Origin: MWBV01 sp964608765
Lineage (GTDB): Archaea; Nanobdellota; Nanobdellia; Pacearchaeales; GW2011-AR1
NCBI GenBank assembly: GCA_964608765.1
Contig: CAZSPD010000004.1
Location: forward strand, 9,932-73,931
Reading direction: 5' to 3'
Length of the DNA: 64,000 nt
A program made the translations under genes and the position numbers. The notes beneath the pieces were generated by a model. That model searched no databases, was not told the DNA's origin, and saw only the letters and a program-made list of their open reading frames with translations. Below, in pieces: positions 8,774 to 20,000 of this stretch. Numbering within the stretch: position 1 is the first letter of the stretch; each line of letters begins with the position of its first letter.

Positions 8774-9559
8774 TTAACTTAAGAGTAATTTTACTAGAAT
8801 AAATATTAGGATAATTAAAATTATTATTTGAGCTAGTATCCAGAATTTTTTAAATGTGGTTTCTTCTGAATATGTATAATTTAAAATTTCTTTTTGACAG
8901 TAGTTAGTTTCAAGTGGTTTATTATATGAGAAAGAGCACTGGTTTTTATCAACACAACTTCTGGTCATTACTCCATTATTACACTCCCCCCATCCAGTAC
9001 ATTTCCAATTTGGTTCACAAGGTTTTACATAATAATTATTGAGTTCTACTTTTTCTTCTTTGTATTCAATACGACAGGTTTTAGAACACCCATCAAAATT
9101 ATTTAAATTTCCATCATCGCACTCTTCACCTTCATCTAATATTCCATTTCCACATTTTTCATTTAAATTACAATCTAGAGGACAACTATAACAATATCCA
9201 TGAGGTGTTGTACAATTATTAACTGGACACTCTCCGCAATCTTCTGGGCAAGTTTCACAAGTTTCATTTCCATTACATATTCCATCTCCGCAAAATTCAA
9301 TTGAAGGACAGTTATCACAATCACACGGGCAAGTTAAATAAGTTTCATAATTATTACATATCATATCTCCGCAAAATTCAATTATGCAATTAGCAGAGCA
9401 TCCATCTCCATTTAGAGTATTTCCATCATCACACTGTTCTCCTGTTTCTTTAATTCCATTTCCACATACTGGAGAAGCATTAATTACTCCTATTAAGAAT
9501 ATTAATAGTATAAATGAAGGTAGTGTTAATAGTATCTTTATTTCTCTTTTTCTCACCAT
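8774..9559 (-). CDS. Exported Cys-rich (DUF4215-like) protein with C-terminal membrane anchor
   Basis: A 261-residue surface protein. It has a signal peptide (about 1-28), Myxococcus-type Cys-rich repeats of the form CGNGIKETGEQCDDGN (near 32 and again near 136), CGD-type Cys-rich repeats between them (FCGDGICNGNE ...), and a C-terminal transmembrane helix (about 238-260). Disulfide-rich repeats of this type are common on DPANN cell surfaces, where they are thought to be structural or adhesive. A TATA-like CTTTTAAGTAG at about 9582-9592 supports a leaderless start at 9559. It is close to the larger Cys-rich proteins downstream in the coordinates. Confidence 0.8.
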   Translation of the reverse strand: MVRKREIKILLTLPSFILLIFLIGVINASPVCGNGIKETGEQCDDGNTLNGDGCSANCIIEFCGDMICNNYETYLTCPCDCDNCPSIEFCGDGICNGNETCETCPEDCGECPVNNCTTPHGYCYSCPLDCNLNEKCGNGILDEGEECDDGNLNNFDGCSKTCRIEYKEEKVELNNYYVKPCEPNWKCTGWGECNNGVMTRSCVDKNQCSFSYNKPLETNYCQKEILNYTYSEETTFKKFWILAQIIILIILIFILVKLLLS

Positions 9560-9673
9560 TAATCTTTATAGTTAAAACTACTTAAAAGCATATATGTTGT
9601 TTAAAAGATAAGTTGTTTTAGATATGATTGACTAGTGTTTTTTAGGTGTTATTACAGTGTTATTGGGTTGTTA

Positions 9674-12600
9674 TTAGTAAGGATTTCTCTTAATATAAAC
9701 AACTATTGCAATTATTATTAAGATTGTTAATCCTAAGATAACTGCGAGAATTATCCACTGTAATTTACTAGCATTAAGAGGAGTTTTTTTAGTGTTTTCT
9801 TCAAACATTACTTTAACATTTGGAAGAGTTTCTTTTACAGATTTTTCATTAACACCTAAATTAACTGAATTTGAAGTGAATGATAGTTTCTTTGTTTTTG
9901 AAGTTTCTTTACTTGAACCTGAAGAAAGTACAATAGGTTCCTTAGTATCTGAAGGGTTTTTAGTTTCTGAGTCTCCTAAGATTATTACACTTCCAGAATC
10001 TTTGTTTAACACTATTGTATTTCCTGGTATTACAATTTCTGTTTCTTTATTTGAACCTGATACTATTAAATCAATTAATTTAGAATCTGATTTATCTCTA
10101 TAGTCAATACTTACTTTTAAATCATAAAGTCCGTATTGTGCATTATCAGGTAATTTTAGATTAAAGAGTTTTGATTCTTTATCTTTGCCTCCGTATTTTT
10201 CTATTTTGATTTCTTCACTTCTTTCATGTATTCCTAGTGAAGGGATTTCAAGTGTTATAAACACATTTTCATTTGATTTCCCTATATTTTCTATTTTTAC
10301 TTTAACACCTAATTCTTCCCCTGGAGAAACCTCCTTTTTCCCTGCAACTATATCTGAAATTATTACTTTGTGTTTTTCTCTTTCTATTTTTGTTTCAATA
10401 TAATTTGTATTGCACCATCCATCTTCACTTTCTACATGAACATAAATTACAAATTCATTGTTTTCAATATCTGAAGGTATTTTTATAGTAAAGTCAACAT
10501 CTTCATATCCATTTTCTTTTATGAATACGCTTTCTTTTATTATTTCAATACTTTCTTCTTCTTTAATGTCATATAAGTAGATTTCAATATCAAAATCACT
10601 ATCATCATTAAGTTTGTTTTTTAATCTTATATTTCCATTAATTGTTTCACCTACTTCAAAGCTGTCTTTTTTTCCTGGTTTCTTTATAGTTATTTGAATT
10701 GAATCACTTTTATCTTCTAAAGAACATTTTTCAGCATCAGTAAATTTAGGAGGTTCTTTTGCATCTTTAACTGTTATTGTTATTTCTTCAGAGTCTTTTA
10801 ATCCTGTGTTATCTTCTACTATAAATGTTAATTTGTATGTTCCAGATTGAGTGTAGTCTGGTGTCCAGGCAAATGTTCCTCTACCTTTTCCATTGTCTGT
10901 GAATGTTGCACCTTCTGGTAAATTTTCAACAGATAGTGTAAGTGGGTCTCTATCTTGGTCTGTTGCACTTATAGTGAATTTTAATTCAGTATTTTCACTT
11001 ACTTCTTTATTTCCTATTTTACTAAGTATTGGGTTATCTGGAGCATCTATATTAATTTCCCAGTTTTCTAGTGCTTTATTTTTGTTTGAGCCGTCATTAC
11101 ATTCAATATTCCAGGTGTGTATACCATCTTTAAGATAATCAATATAAAAGCTTCCTATAGTATTATTTTCAAATTTAGATGTTTCAAGAACAATATTATT
11201 TATTATAATACTACATTCAATTTCTTCAGCTAGATTATCTTTTACATAAAATTCAAATAATACTTCTCTATCTATATTAAAGATAGTATTATTGTAGGGA
11301 GTTTCAAGTTCTACTTCTGGTTTTGTAACATCATCTGTGTTTGATACACCTTTTGTTGGATAGTCGAGTATTTCCCACTTATTTGATGCATCTGGAATTC
11401 TAGCAAGAGAATTATATTTCTCATTGAATTCTTGATATTCCATTGTGTTTATTATTATTCTATTACAAGATAATTCTAAATATCCGCTTTTTTTGAGTGC
11501 ATTCCATCCAAATACAGAAAATCCTTTTTTATCTAGTATTCCATAGAGCATTATTTCTTCAGTTCCATTTGAAATTACACACCCTTCTAGTATAAATTCT
11601 GATTCTTCAGGATTATATAATTCAATCCATCCTTCACTTCCTGTAACAATTTCATTTATGAATATTTTTTGCATTACACTAACTTGCACTATTGTTTGAC
11701 TGTAATCTTGTCCATCATATGCTTTAATAATGAATTTATATTCTCCAAAATCACTTTCAGTTGTTTGCCATTCAAAATTGTTATTATCTTGAGTGAATCT
11801 TGAATCATTTATTGACAATTCAATTTCATCTCCTTCAATATCACTTGCAATTACACTAAATTCAATTAATCCTCCTGCAAGAATAAATTGTTTTTCTATT
11901 TCTTGGATTCTAGGAGCATCATTAACAGAGTTAACTGTTATTGGAATTATTTCAATTATTTCCAATTCTCCATCACTTATTTTTATTCTTATTTCTCCTT
12001 CACCATACCAGTCTTCTTTAGGAGTTATTAATATTGAAGTATTGTATTCATTTAATTCAACAGTTATTTGTGGAGATGTTGACTCAAAAGAATAACTTAA
12101 TTCACTGTCAGGGTCATAAACCCAGTTTTCTAAAATTATTTCATATATATTGTCTTCATCTATTTCAATGTATTCTATTTTATTTATTATTTTAGGAGCA
12201 TCATTAATAGGAAGAACTCTTAATGAGATGTTGTTTGTGTATGCTGTATTTATTCCATCACTTGCTTTAAAGATTATCCAGTCTTCTCCATACCAGTCTT
12301 TTTGAGATTTAAAGTGTGCAATACCGTTTTCTATTTTTTGAAGGATAATATTTGATTCATCTGAGCTTTCAGAGAAAAGATAGTAAAGTGTATCTCCATC
12401 TAAATCATAGAAATATTGAGTTAAATCTAGTGTGTGAGTTGTATCTTCATTCCATTCTTGTGTTGGGATTTCCATTAATAATTCTGGAGCTTTATTTTTG
12501 TTCCAGACTTTTACACTGAATTTTTTAGTTGAACTTAATTCTTTATCACTTGCTGTTATAAAGAAATTATAATCTCCTTCATCTTCATATCCTGTTTGCC

Positions 12601-13459
12601 AAGTAAAGTGAGTTGGGTCTTCGGGGTCTTGTGTGAATCTTGAGTCATTTAGTGCATAGGATATTTTATCATCTTCAGAGTCATATGCTATAACATACAC
12701 TTCAACTAATTCAGTTTCATGAACAGATATTTTTGAAATGTCTTGTATTTCAGGAGGGTGATTTCCATCTCTTTCTAGTGCCCAGATAATTGAATTTGAA
12801 ATTAATTTTTTAGAGTGTTCTGTTAGAGAACCCATTTCAACAAAGCCAATAAATACTCCTCTTGCATTGGATATTTTTCCTCCTCTTAGTACTGCTCCTT
12901 TATTGAGTGTTGTGACAATTCCTCCATTGTAATTATTTGCTCCATCTGCAACTATTATATTCATTCCTGGAGCAGTGTAGAATTTTGAAATATATCTTAA
13001 ATTATAAGAGATTAATACTTTGTCTGTTGTGTAGGGAATAAAACTTGAAGGAATATCTCTTGCTACAAAACTTTCAGTATTTTGAACATAAATTGTGCTA
13101 GGATAATTTGAAGATTTTATAGAGACTGTTCTTCCTGTCCATCCCCATTCTTCTAGATGGTGTGTATTAAATATGACTGAGTTTTTTTGATTTACAGGAA
13201 TAAGTGAAGGATTAGTGAATACACCTTCTCCTACAACTATCATTTTATAATTTGAAAAGTCTGTTGTTCCAAGAGAATTTTGATAGATAACATCATAATC
13301 ATATCCCAGTGTATTAAAGATTTGTATTAGTGAGTTTTCAGTGTAAGCTTCATTTTTAGTTACGTATGCAATGTCTTTTGCACTTACACTTCCTACTAGT
13401 GTTAAGATAGTTAGTACTAGTGTGAGGCTTAAAAGGAATTTACTTTTTTTATTATTCAT
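9674..13459 (-). CDS. Giant exported multidomain surface protein (GATase-like, Ig/cadherin-like and lamin-tail domains, C-terminal anchor)
   Basis: A 1261-residue protein with a signal peptide (1-27) and a C-terminal helix (about 1232-1256) followed by KRNPY. Residues about 28-230 resemble a ThuA/GATase-like flavodoxin-type fold (DIAYVTKNEA ... MIVVGEGVF). At least four Ig- or cadherin-like domains with NDAP or NKAP linkers follow (about 235-600), then a lamin-tail-like domain (about 600-715: FINEIV, WIELYNP, RIPDAS, TKGVSN), an Ig-like domain, a He_PIG-type domain (NLPEGATF ... FAWTPDY) and CARDB/NEW3-like repeats. It probably acts in the cell envelope in adhesion or matrix binding. It starts 3 nt after the upstream gene, so they are one operon. 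Confidence 0.85.
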   Translation of the reverse strand: MNNKKSKFLLSLTLVLTILTLVGSVSAKDIAYVTKNEAYTENSLIQIFNTLGYDYDVIYQNSLGTTDFSNYKMIVVGEGVFTNPSLIPVNQKNSVIFNTHHLEEWGWTGRTVSIKSSNYPSTIYVQNTESFVARDIPSSFIPYTTDKVLISYNLRYISKFYTAPGMNIIVADGANNYNGGIVTTLNKGAVLRGGKISNARGVFIGFVEMGSLTEHSKKLISNSIIWALERDGNHPPEIQDISKISVHETELVEVYVIAYDSEDDKISYALNDSRFTQDPEDPTHFTWQTGYEDEGDYNFFITASDKELSSTKKFSVKVWNKNKAPELLMEIPTQEWNEDTTHTLDLTQYFYDLDGDTLYYLFSESSDESNIILQKIENGIAHFKSQKDWYGEDWIIFKASDGINTAYTNNISLRVLPINDAPKIINKIEYIEIDEDNIYEIILENWVYDPDSELSYSFESTSPQITVELNEYNTSILITPKEDWYGEGEIRIKISDGELEIIEIIPITVNSVNDAPRIQEIEKQFILAGGLIEFSVIASDIEGDEIELSINDSRFTQDNNNFEWQTTESDFGEYKFIIKAYDGQDYSQTIVQVSVMQKIFINEIVTGSEGWIELYNPEESEFILEGCVISNGTEEIMLYGILDKKGFSVFGWNALKKSGYLELSCNRIIINTMEYQEFNEKYNSLARIPDASNKWEILDYPTKGVSNTDDVTKPEVELETPYNNTIFNIDREVLFEFYVKDNLAEEIECSIIINNIVLETSKFENNTIGSFYIDYLKDGIHTWNIECNDGSNKNKALENWEINIDAPDNPILSKIGNKEVSENTELKFTISATDQDRDPLTLSVENLPEGATFTDNGKGRGTFAWTPDYTQSGTYKLTFIVEDNTGLKDSEEITITVKDAKEPPKFTDAEKCSLEDKSDSIQITIKKPGKKDSFEVGETINGNIRLKNKLNDDSDFDIEIYLYDIKEEESIEIIKESVFIKENGYEDVDFTIKIPSDIENNEFVIYVHVESEDGWCNTNYIETKIEREKHKVIISDIVAGKKEVSPGEELGVKVKIENIGKSNENVFITLEIPSLGIHERSEEIKIEKYGGKDKESKLFNLKLPDNAQYGLYDLKVSIDYRDKSDSKLIDLIVSGSNKETEIVIPGNTIVLNKDSGSVIILGDSETKNPSDTKEPIVLSSGSSKETSKTKKLSFTSNSVNLGVNEKSVKETLPNVKVMFEENTKKTPLNASKLQWIILAVILGLTILIIIAIVVYIKRNPY

Positions 13460-13462
13460 TTT

Positions 13463-14083
13463 TTATTTTCTTTTACTTTTACTCTTAGTTTTCTTTTTCT
13501 TCCTCTTTTTACCCCAAATATAAATTAAGATTAATAATATAATAGCGAGTATGAATGTGCTTATTCCCCAAATTTTAATTAAACTTGAAGAGTTTTCTGT
13601 TTTTCCTGAATTATTTGAACTGCCTGAGTTGCCTTCTTCGGTATTTGAATTATCTTCCTCTTCTTCATAGTCTCCTTGTTTTTTTGCAATAACTATTATT
13701 GTTGAAGAGAGTACAACTCCTGCTTCTTTTCCGTCAATTGAATTAAAAAATACATTTACTCTTCCTTCGTAAGTTCCTACTTTTTTTACTTTTATTTTAA
13801 TTTCAGCTTTTTTATTTTCATCTGGTTCTAAGATAAAAGTTTCATCAATTAATTCAATAAATTTTGATGCATTTGAATCTAGTTGAAGTGTTATATTTAC
13901 TGGAACATCATTAACATTATTTACAAGTATTGTTTTTTGGACAATTGTGTTTGACCATCCATTAACTTCTGGATATAAAATCATTCTTCCATTTCCTATA
14001 GAACCAGTGATTGCTGAAACAACTAGGGTTCCTGAGATTAGGAACATAAATGCGAATAGTATCAGTATCTTTTTGTCTTTCAT
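13463..14083 (-). CDS. Exported Ig-like protein with C-terminal anchor, operon partner of the giant surface protein
   Basis: A 206-residue membrane-anchored extracellular protein: signal peptide (about 1-24), one Ig-like domain with a NEW3/CARDB look (repeated valine and asparagine strands, about 35-133), an acidic and Ser/Asn-rich linker (about 137-167), a transmembrane helix (about 170-190) and a strongly basic cytoplasmic tail ending KSKSKRK. It is first in a two-gene operon with the 1261-residue protein (3-nt gap), so the two may be presented together. The promoter has a TATA box about 25 nt upstream next to the CGACGACAATAAT element. Confidence 0.75.
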   Translation of the reverse strand: MKDKKILILFAFMFLISGTLVVSAITGSIGNGRMILYPEVNGWSNTIVQKTILVNNVNDVPVNITLQLDSNASKFIELIDETFILEPDENKKAEIKIKVKKVGTYEGRVNVFFNSIDGKEAGVVLSSTIIVIAKKQGDYEEEEDNSNTEEGNSGSSNNSGKTENSSSLIKIWGISTFILAIILLILIYIWGKKRKKKKTKSKSKRK

Positions 14084-14105
14084 GTGACACTCTAGAATGA
14101 AGACA

Positions 14106-14129
14106 CTATTTAAAGATTATTGTCGTCGA
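14106..14129 (-). promoter_or_regulatory. Promoter with CGACGACAATAAT element abutting TATA box
   Basis: On the minus strand TCGACGACAATAAT (14116-14129) directly abuts the TATA-like CTTTAAATAG (14106-14115), about 25-30 nt before the ATG at 14083. The same 14-mer abuts a TATA box at 22750-22773, so it is probably a regulator or BRE-type site shared by surface-protein genes. Confidence 0.65.
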
Positions 14130-14166
14130 GAAACTTATTATTTGTTATTACTTTTATTTAATGAAT

Positions 14167-15033
14167 TTATTTTGTTTTGGGTTTTAGAGGGTTTTTAATT
14201 GTCTTTTTCATTTCAAAATAGAAGTTTTTGAAAAATAAAATTGAAAATGGAACTAATATGATATTTACTATAAGTAGGTAGAGTGTTTCTAGTGCTTTAG
14301 TTGCAATAAGAAGAGATAAAGAAACATCCCACTGCTGAAGGAGTGTTTTTTTAAGATTTATCATAGTAACAGGAGCTTTAACAAGTGAGATAACAGCAAT
14401 TACTAAAAATACTATTAATACAAATAGTATAATATATCCAAAAGTTTTCCACCATCTACCTTTCACTATTTTTCTACTTTTTTTAAGAGATTCTATTATT
14501 CCTTTATCTTCTTCAAAGAATACATAGGCTGCAAAAATCCAAAATACTCCAAATATTATTCCAGGTATTAAAAATACTAGGCTAAGAAGAACGAGGAATA
14601 TCCAGGATACAATTGAAAACCCTAGGAATTTCCAGTATTTTTCCTTACCTTTTTTAATAATTCCTTTAAATGAAAATTTTGAGTTTTTAATTGAACTATT
14701 AATTAGTCCTGCACTTACAAATATTGAGAGTAAAAAGCTTATTATTCCTAGTATGGAGGTTATTATAAGATAGTATGAAGGTATTTGAATAGTATTTTCA
14801 ATTAAAGAATTAATTAGTTCAGGATTAGAGAGTATTTCTAGTATTTTTTTGTCAAAGGACATTGTAAGTATCTGGAAGAGTGCACTTGCAACTAAAATTA
14901 TTCCAGAGAATATTAGCATGAATTTGAGTATTCCCTTGAAATTAGATTTATACTCCTCAATACTTTTTGAGAATATTTTGCTAAAAGTAAATTCTTTTTC
15001 TGGCTTTGATTCTTTTTTAGTTTGTTTTTTCAT
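14167..15033 (-). CDS. Polytopic membrane protein, glycerophosphodiesterase-membrane-domain/YciC-like
   Basis: A 288-residue integral membrane protein with a charged N-terminal 20 residues and about six hydrophobic segments (about 36-56, 75-105, 135-175, 195-215, 235-275). The arrangement, with a basic motif KKSRKIVKGRWWKTFGY between helices, resembles the GDPD membrane domain or YciC-type proteins of unknown function. No catalytic residues are evident. It stands between surface-protein operons on the same strand and could serve envelope homeostasis, which is inference from context. Confidence 0.55.
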   Translation of the reverse strand: MKKQTKKESKPEKEFTFSKIFSKSIEEYKSNFKGILKFMLIFSGIILVASALFQILTMSFDKKILEILSNPELINSLIENTIQIPSYYLIITSILGIISFLLSIFVSAGLINSSIKNSKFSFKGIIKKGKEKYWKFLGFSIVSWIFLVLLSLVFLIPGIIFGVFWIFAAYVFFEEDKGIIESLKKSRKIVKGRWWKTFGYIILFVLIVFLVIAVISLVKAPVTMINLKKTLLQQWDVSLSLLIATKALETLYLLIVNIILVPFSILFFKNFYFEMKKTIKNPLKPKTK

Positions 15034-15148
15034 TTTCCCCTTTTTTATTAAAACTTGATGAAAAATATATTGTATTAATATAAATTGTTTATATAAACTT
15101 TATTATTTAAGAGAAAGGAGTTTATTTTTTAAATAATTTAAATTAAAG

Positions 15149-17014
15149 TTAAAGTGCTTCACCCCAGAAGTAAATACTTCCACTATCAAAGTTTCCATTA
15201 CATGGTTCAGGCATATTTAGTTTAAATATTAAACTCATTTTTGAGCCTGGAGCAAGAATATTTGCAAGGTAATATCCATTGTAGTTATTTGCTTGGATTA
15301 TCTCGTGTCTATCATAGAATCTATTAGGATTATTAAATCCAATACCGTAGTTAATTGATAAATACCCTTCAGCATCTTTAGTTCTTCCTATTTGCATATC
15401 TTGTTTTGTTGAGTAGGCTCCATTTGTTGCATAATATGCAAAGTTGCTTAAACTTAATTGATTTGTAGTCGGGCATTTAGCTCCTGAGCTTGAAGAGTCG
15501 TAAAAGTTTGTTCCTGATATGAACATGTCAAGTAAAACTCCTGAACCAAAGTCAGCATCATTTCCAATTAATACTCTTCTAGAGTATGAACTAGTTCCTG
15601 GTCTTACTTCATCAAAGTTTATTTCTCCGTCAATTGATAATTGTATTAGAGGGTTAAAGAACCAGTATTCCATTTCAGCCATTTCACCTATAATTCCATC
15701 TAAATCTTCAGCTTCAACAGTTACTTCATATTCTCCGTACATTGAATCAAAAGTTTCTACAGTTAAAGTACATTCATAGTATGCCATTGTTTCTGGATTG
15801 AATGTTGTTAATTTTTCTTCTAATATTCTAGCATTACATGAAGGGTCTATTGCATTTGGATCTGTTTGTTCAGGGACTTCAGTATTTGTTTTGTTTTCAT
15901 TATTTTCATTACCATTATTGTTTCCACTCTCTCCATTATCTCCTCCTCCAATTCCTATTGAACCTCCTCCGAAATTAAATAATTGAATTCCACCAGGTGT
16001 TTGAAGAGGGTTATTATTTTGAGGTACTTTGTAGTTGATTATTCTTTTACAATTAGCTTCAATACTTCCATCAAGACTTACATAAACATCTTTAACTTTG
16101 TCGATTCCGTTTTTATCCATTACAAGAACAGTCCATTTGATTTGCTCACCTTCAAAAGCATAATTGTTTATTCTTTCAACTAGTACTTGATTAGCAGCAC
16201 TTACTCTTCCAGGTTCAGTTGAATCATCATATACAACTCTATCATGACACTGCCAAACTAGTGGTGCAAAATCTTCAACTGTTACACTGAATGGTTTTCT
16301 ACAATTATTATTACATTTATCATTATTTATTCTATTACCATCATCACACTGTTCATGAGAAGCTTGAAGTATTCCATCTCCGCAAAATCCTCCATTTAAT
16401 TTTATTGTTTTACATTCACTTGAACAGTAGTTGCATGAAGAACCATATTCAGGAGTACATTTTATTCCATTGTTTTCTCCATTATCGCACTCTTCTCCTG
16501 CTTCTTTGATTCCATTTCCACAAAATCCTTGTCCATTTCCACTTCCATTATTGTTTCCGTTTCCTTCACTTCCATTGTTTCCAGTTCCTCCATTATTTCC
16601 ATTGTTACCATTATTTCCTGCATTTGGATCATCATTGTAAACATATAAATCCTTGAATGAGGTTTGTTGACTTAAATTAATTGATACTCCTTTTACATAT
16701 TTGTCATAGTTTGCATTCTCAAATGTGAATATGTTCCAGGTGTCTCCATTAACTGCTTTTTGAGGAGTAGTGTAGGATGTTCCATCAGTATAAAAGAAAG
16801 TTGATTCAGCATAAAGCCCATTGTCTATTCCTTTTATTGATATTTTAAAGAATCCTACTTTTGCATTAGAAATATAGATTGGATAGTATTTTGAAGTTGT
16901 TTTATATTCAGCATTAGTGTTTGTTATCATAGATGCACTTGCAAATGAGAGTAAAATTAAAGTTAGTGCTAGTATTGCGAATGTTATTCCAAATGTTTTT
17001 TTGCTTGTTTTCAT
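15149..17014 (-). CDS. Exported surface protein A with Cys-rich repeats and shared C-terminal module
   Basis: A 621-residue secreted protein. It has a signal peptide (1-27, nearly the same as that of the protein at 20122-21303), an N-terminal beta domain (about 30-130), a Gly/Asn-rich linker of GNN repeats (about 132-162), two DUF4215-like Cys-rich repeats (about 164-245) and a roughly 375-residue module that recurs in the proteins at 17063-20074 and 21441-22571. Landmarks of that module are PLVWQC, ERINNYAFEGEQI, MDKNGIDKVKDVYV, CNARILEEKLTTFNPE and FYDSSSSGAKC. A second Asn/Gly-rich insert lies inside the module near residue 360. There is no C-terminal anchor, so it is secreted or S-layer-associated. 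The family is not one I recognise. Confidence 0.75.
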   Translation of the reverse strand: MKTSKKTFGITFAILALTLILLSFASASMITNTNAEYKTTSKYYPIYISNAKVGFFKISIKGIDNGLYAESTFFYTDGTSYTTPQKAVNGDTWNIFTFENANYDKYVKGVSINLSQQTSFKDLYVYNDDPNAGNNGNNGNNGGTGNNGSEGNGNNNGSGNGQGFCGNGIKEAGEECDNGENNGIKCTPEYGSSCNYCSSECKTIKLNGGFCGDGILQASHEQCDDGNRINNDKCNNNCRKPFSVTVEDFAPLVWQCHDRVVYDDSTEPGRVSAANQVLVERINNYAFEGEQIKWTVLVMDKNGIDKVKDVYVSLDGSIEANCKRIINYKVPQNNNPLQTPGGIQLFNFGGGSIGIGGGDNGESGNNNGNENNENKTNTEVPEQTDPNAIDPSCNARILEEKLTTFNPETMAYYECTLTVETFDSMYGEYEVTVEAEDLDGIIGEMAEMEYWFFNPLIQLSIDGEINFDEVRPGTSSYSRRVLIGNDADFGSGVLLDMFISGTNFYDSSSSGAKCPTTNQLSLSNFAYYATNGAYSTKQDMQIGRTKDAEGYLSINYGIGFNNPNRFYDRHEIIQANNYNGYYLANILAPGSKMSLIFKLNMPEPCNGNFDSGSIYFWGEAL

Positions 17015-17062
17015 TTTGTTTTTGTGTTTTTTTATTTATGTTTTATTTTATTTGTTTTTTAT

Positions 17063-20000
17063 TTATACTGCTTCAGCCCAGAACCTAATGTGTCCTGAGT
17101 TAAATGTCCCAACGCACGGTTCAGGTACATTTAATCTGAATATAAGTGTCATGTCTGCTCCAGGAGAAAGTAAATTTCCTGTGTAATATGGTCCTGCTTT
17201 TTGCACCTGTAGTACTTCGTGAGAATTGTAGAATTTATAAGGATTATTGAATTCTAATCCATAGTTTACACTACAATATCCTTCACTATCACAAGTTCTT
17301 CCTACTTGCATATCTTGTTTTGTTGAGTGTGCTCCATTTGTTGCATAATATGCGAAGTTGCTTAAACTTAATTGATTTGTAGTCGGGCATTTAGCTCCTG
17401 AGCTTGAAGAGTCGTAAAAGTTTGTTCCTGACACAAATACATCTAATAAAACTCCTGAACCAGAATCTGCATTATTTGTAAGAATAACTGGTGAAGAGTA
17501 TTCCAGTGTTCCTGGCCTGAGTATACTACTGAAACTAATGCCTCCTTGAACATTTAGAGATACAATTGGATTAAGGAACCAGACTTCTGTTTCATCCATT
17601 ATTCCTATTTCTCCATATAAATCTTCAGCTTCAATTGTTATTTCTGATTTTCCATACATTGAGTCTGAAGTTTCAACAGTTAAGATACATTCATAGTATG
17701 CCATTGTTTCTGGATTAAATGTTGTTAATTTTTCTTCTAAGATTCTAGCATTACATGAAGGATCCATTTTATTGTCTCTAAGTATTCTACAATTAGCTTC
17801 AATAATTCCATCTAGTGTTACATAAACATCTTTAACTTTGTCAATTCCATTTTTATCCATTACAAGGACTTTCCATCTTATTTGTTCTCCTTCAAATGCA
17901 TAATTGTTTATTCTTTCAATTAGAGGTTCACCACCTTGAGATATTCTTCCTGGGCGTGTGAAATCATCGTACACTAATCTTTCATCACACTGCCAGACTA
18001 AGGGGGTAAATTCTTCAATAGTCATATTTGGAACACAAATTCCATTAGGGCATTCATTTTTACATAGTGAAGAACATCCATCTCCATTCTTAGTGTTTCC
18101 ATCATCACACTGTTCATTAGGTGTTTGAAGTATTCCATCTCCACAAAATCCTCCAGAGAGTGTAAGTAATTTACAAGTGCTTGAGCAATAAGCACAAGTT
18201 TTTCCGTATTTAGCTACACATAATTTCCCATTGTTTATTCCTGAATCACACTCTTCTCCTAATTCTAAAATTCCATTTCCACATTCTGGAAGTTTATATT
18301 CAATTTTACAATCATGAGAACATCCATCTCCATCGATATTATTTCCATCATCGCACTCTTCATTATTTTGTTTTATTCCATCTCCGCAAAATTCAATTTT
18401 ACATAGTGAGGAGCATCCATCATTATCATCAGTGTTTCCATCATCACATTCTTCTCCTGTTTCTAGTATTCCATTTCCACATAGTGGTTCAGGTCCATCA
18501 CAAAGAACATAAAAGCTTCTAGTTGCTTTATTATCTGATTCATCATCTTCAATACAAAGTGGATTGTGTTGACTTATGATATTTAATGAGAGAGTGTATT
18601 TTGTATTGCACTCTAAATTATTTGTGTTTAGTGTGAGTGTTTTAGAGTGGAATTTAGTTATTGTGTAATTATAATTTGCAAGAGTATTTGAATTTACTTT
18701 GAAAATCATATTAGCATTATTTGTTGTGTCTGGGATATTATTGTTAATGTAGTATCTTACTTTGTAGGTTCCTTTTGGAATTGAAGGTGTTACTTGAGAA
18801 ATCCAAGTTCCATTTTCATAACTTAGTGCTATGCCTGTTCCAAAAGAATTTGCATAAGAGTATCTTACTGATAAATCTTCAATACACTGTTCTTCTTCAG
18901 GTATTTCTATTTTACATTTAGAAGAACATCCATCATTATCATCAGTGTTTCCATCATCACACTCTTCACCTTCTTCTAATATTCCATTTCCACATAGTGG
19001 TTCAGGTTCATCATCTTCACAAGTTAAATAAAAACTTCTAGTTGCTTTATTATCTGAATCATCATCTTCAATGCAAAGTGGATTGTGCTGGCTTACTACA
19101 TTTAATGAAATAGTGTATTCTTTATCACACTCTAGATTATTGGTATTTAGTGTGAGTGTTTTATAGTGGAATTGTTTTATTGTGTTATTATATTCTTCAA
19201 AAATATTTGAATTTAATTTAAGTGTTATTAGTGCATTATTTGTTGTATTTTGGATATTATTATCAATGTAGTATCTTATAGTGTAAGTTCCTTTTGGAAT
19301 TGAAGGTGTTATTTGAGAAATAAAAGTTCCATTTTCATAACTTATTGCTATGCCTGTTCCAAAAGAATTTGCATAAGAGTATCTTACTGATAAATCTTCA
19401 ATACACTGTTCTTCTTCAGGTATTTCTATTTTACATTTAGAAGAACATCCATCATTATCATCAGTGTTTCCATCATCACACTCTTCACCTTCTTCTAATA
19501 TTCCATTTCCACATTTTGGAAGGCAATCATATTTAACATATAATTTATGGGTATTGCTTTGTTTCCAATCTTCTTGGTCACTCCAAGCTTTAAAGTGATT
19601 AGGTATTTCAAAATCTCCACACTCTTCTGGTTCAAGAACCTCCACTCTAATAAGAATTCTTCCAACTTCTCCTGGAGAAACAACATGGGCATTCCAGGTT
19701 AAAGTGTTTGTTAATTTATTGAATCCAGGCTGTGAGTGAGCAGAATGTCCAAAACTTATTCCTTCTTTATCACTATCTCTTTCTAGGTAAGTTGTGTAAT
19801 TTAAGTATTTTAAATTTGAATCAAGTTTTTCTTGTATTTCAACTCCTCCACCAGTGCAAGGTTTATTTCCTTTATTTTCGTATTTTAGTGTGTAAAGAAT
19901 AATATCTCCTGGTTTTACATTTGTTTTATCTGCACATTTAACTATTTCAAGGCAACATCCTGTACATGCACTTGCAAAACTTAAAAATAAAATTAAAGTA

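Noticed and set aside
9792..12095. Several plus-strand frames of 70-100 codons antisense to the giant surface protein
   Set aside because: They mirror Ser/Glu-rich repeats of the real gene, lack promoters or ribosome-binding sites, and are Ser/Ile/Phe-rich in the way that antisense shadows are.
16431..16644. Open frames on both strands in the Gly/Asn linker of surface protein A
   Set aside because: Low-complexity GNN repeats keep all frames open; the Met/Glu-rich and Pro/Phe-rich products are artefacts.
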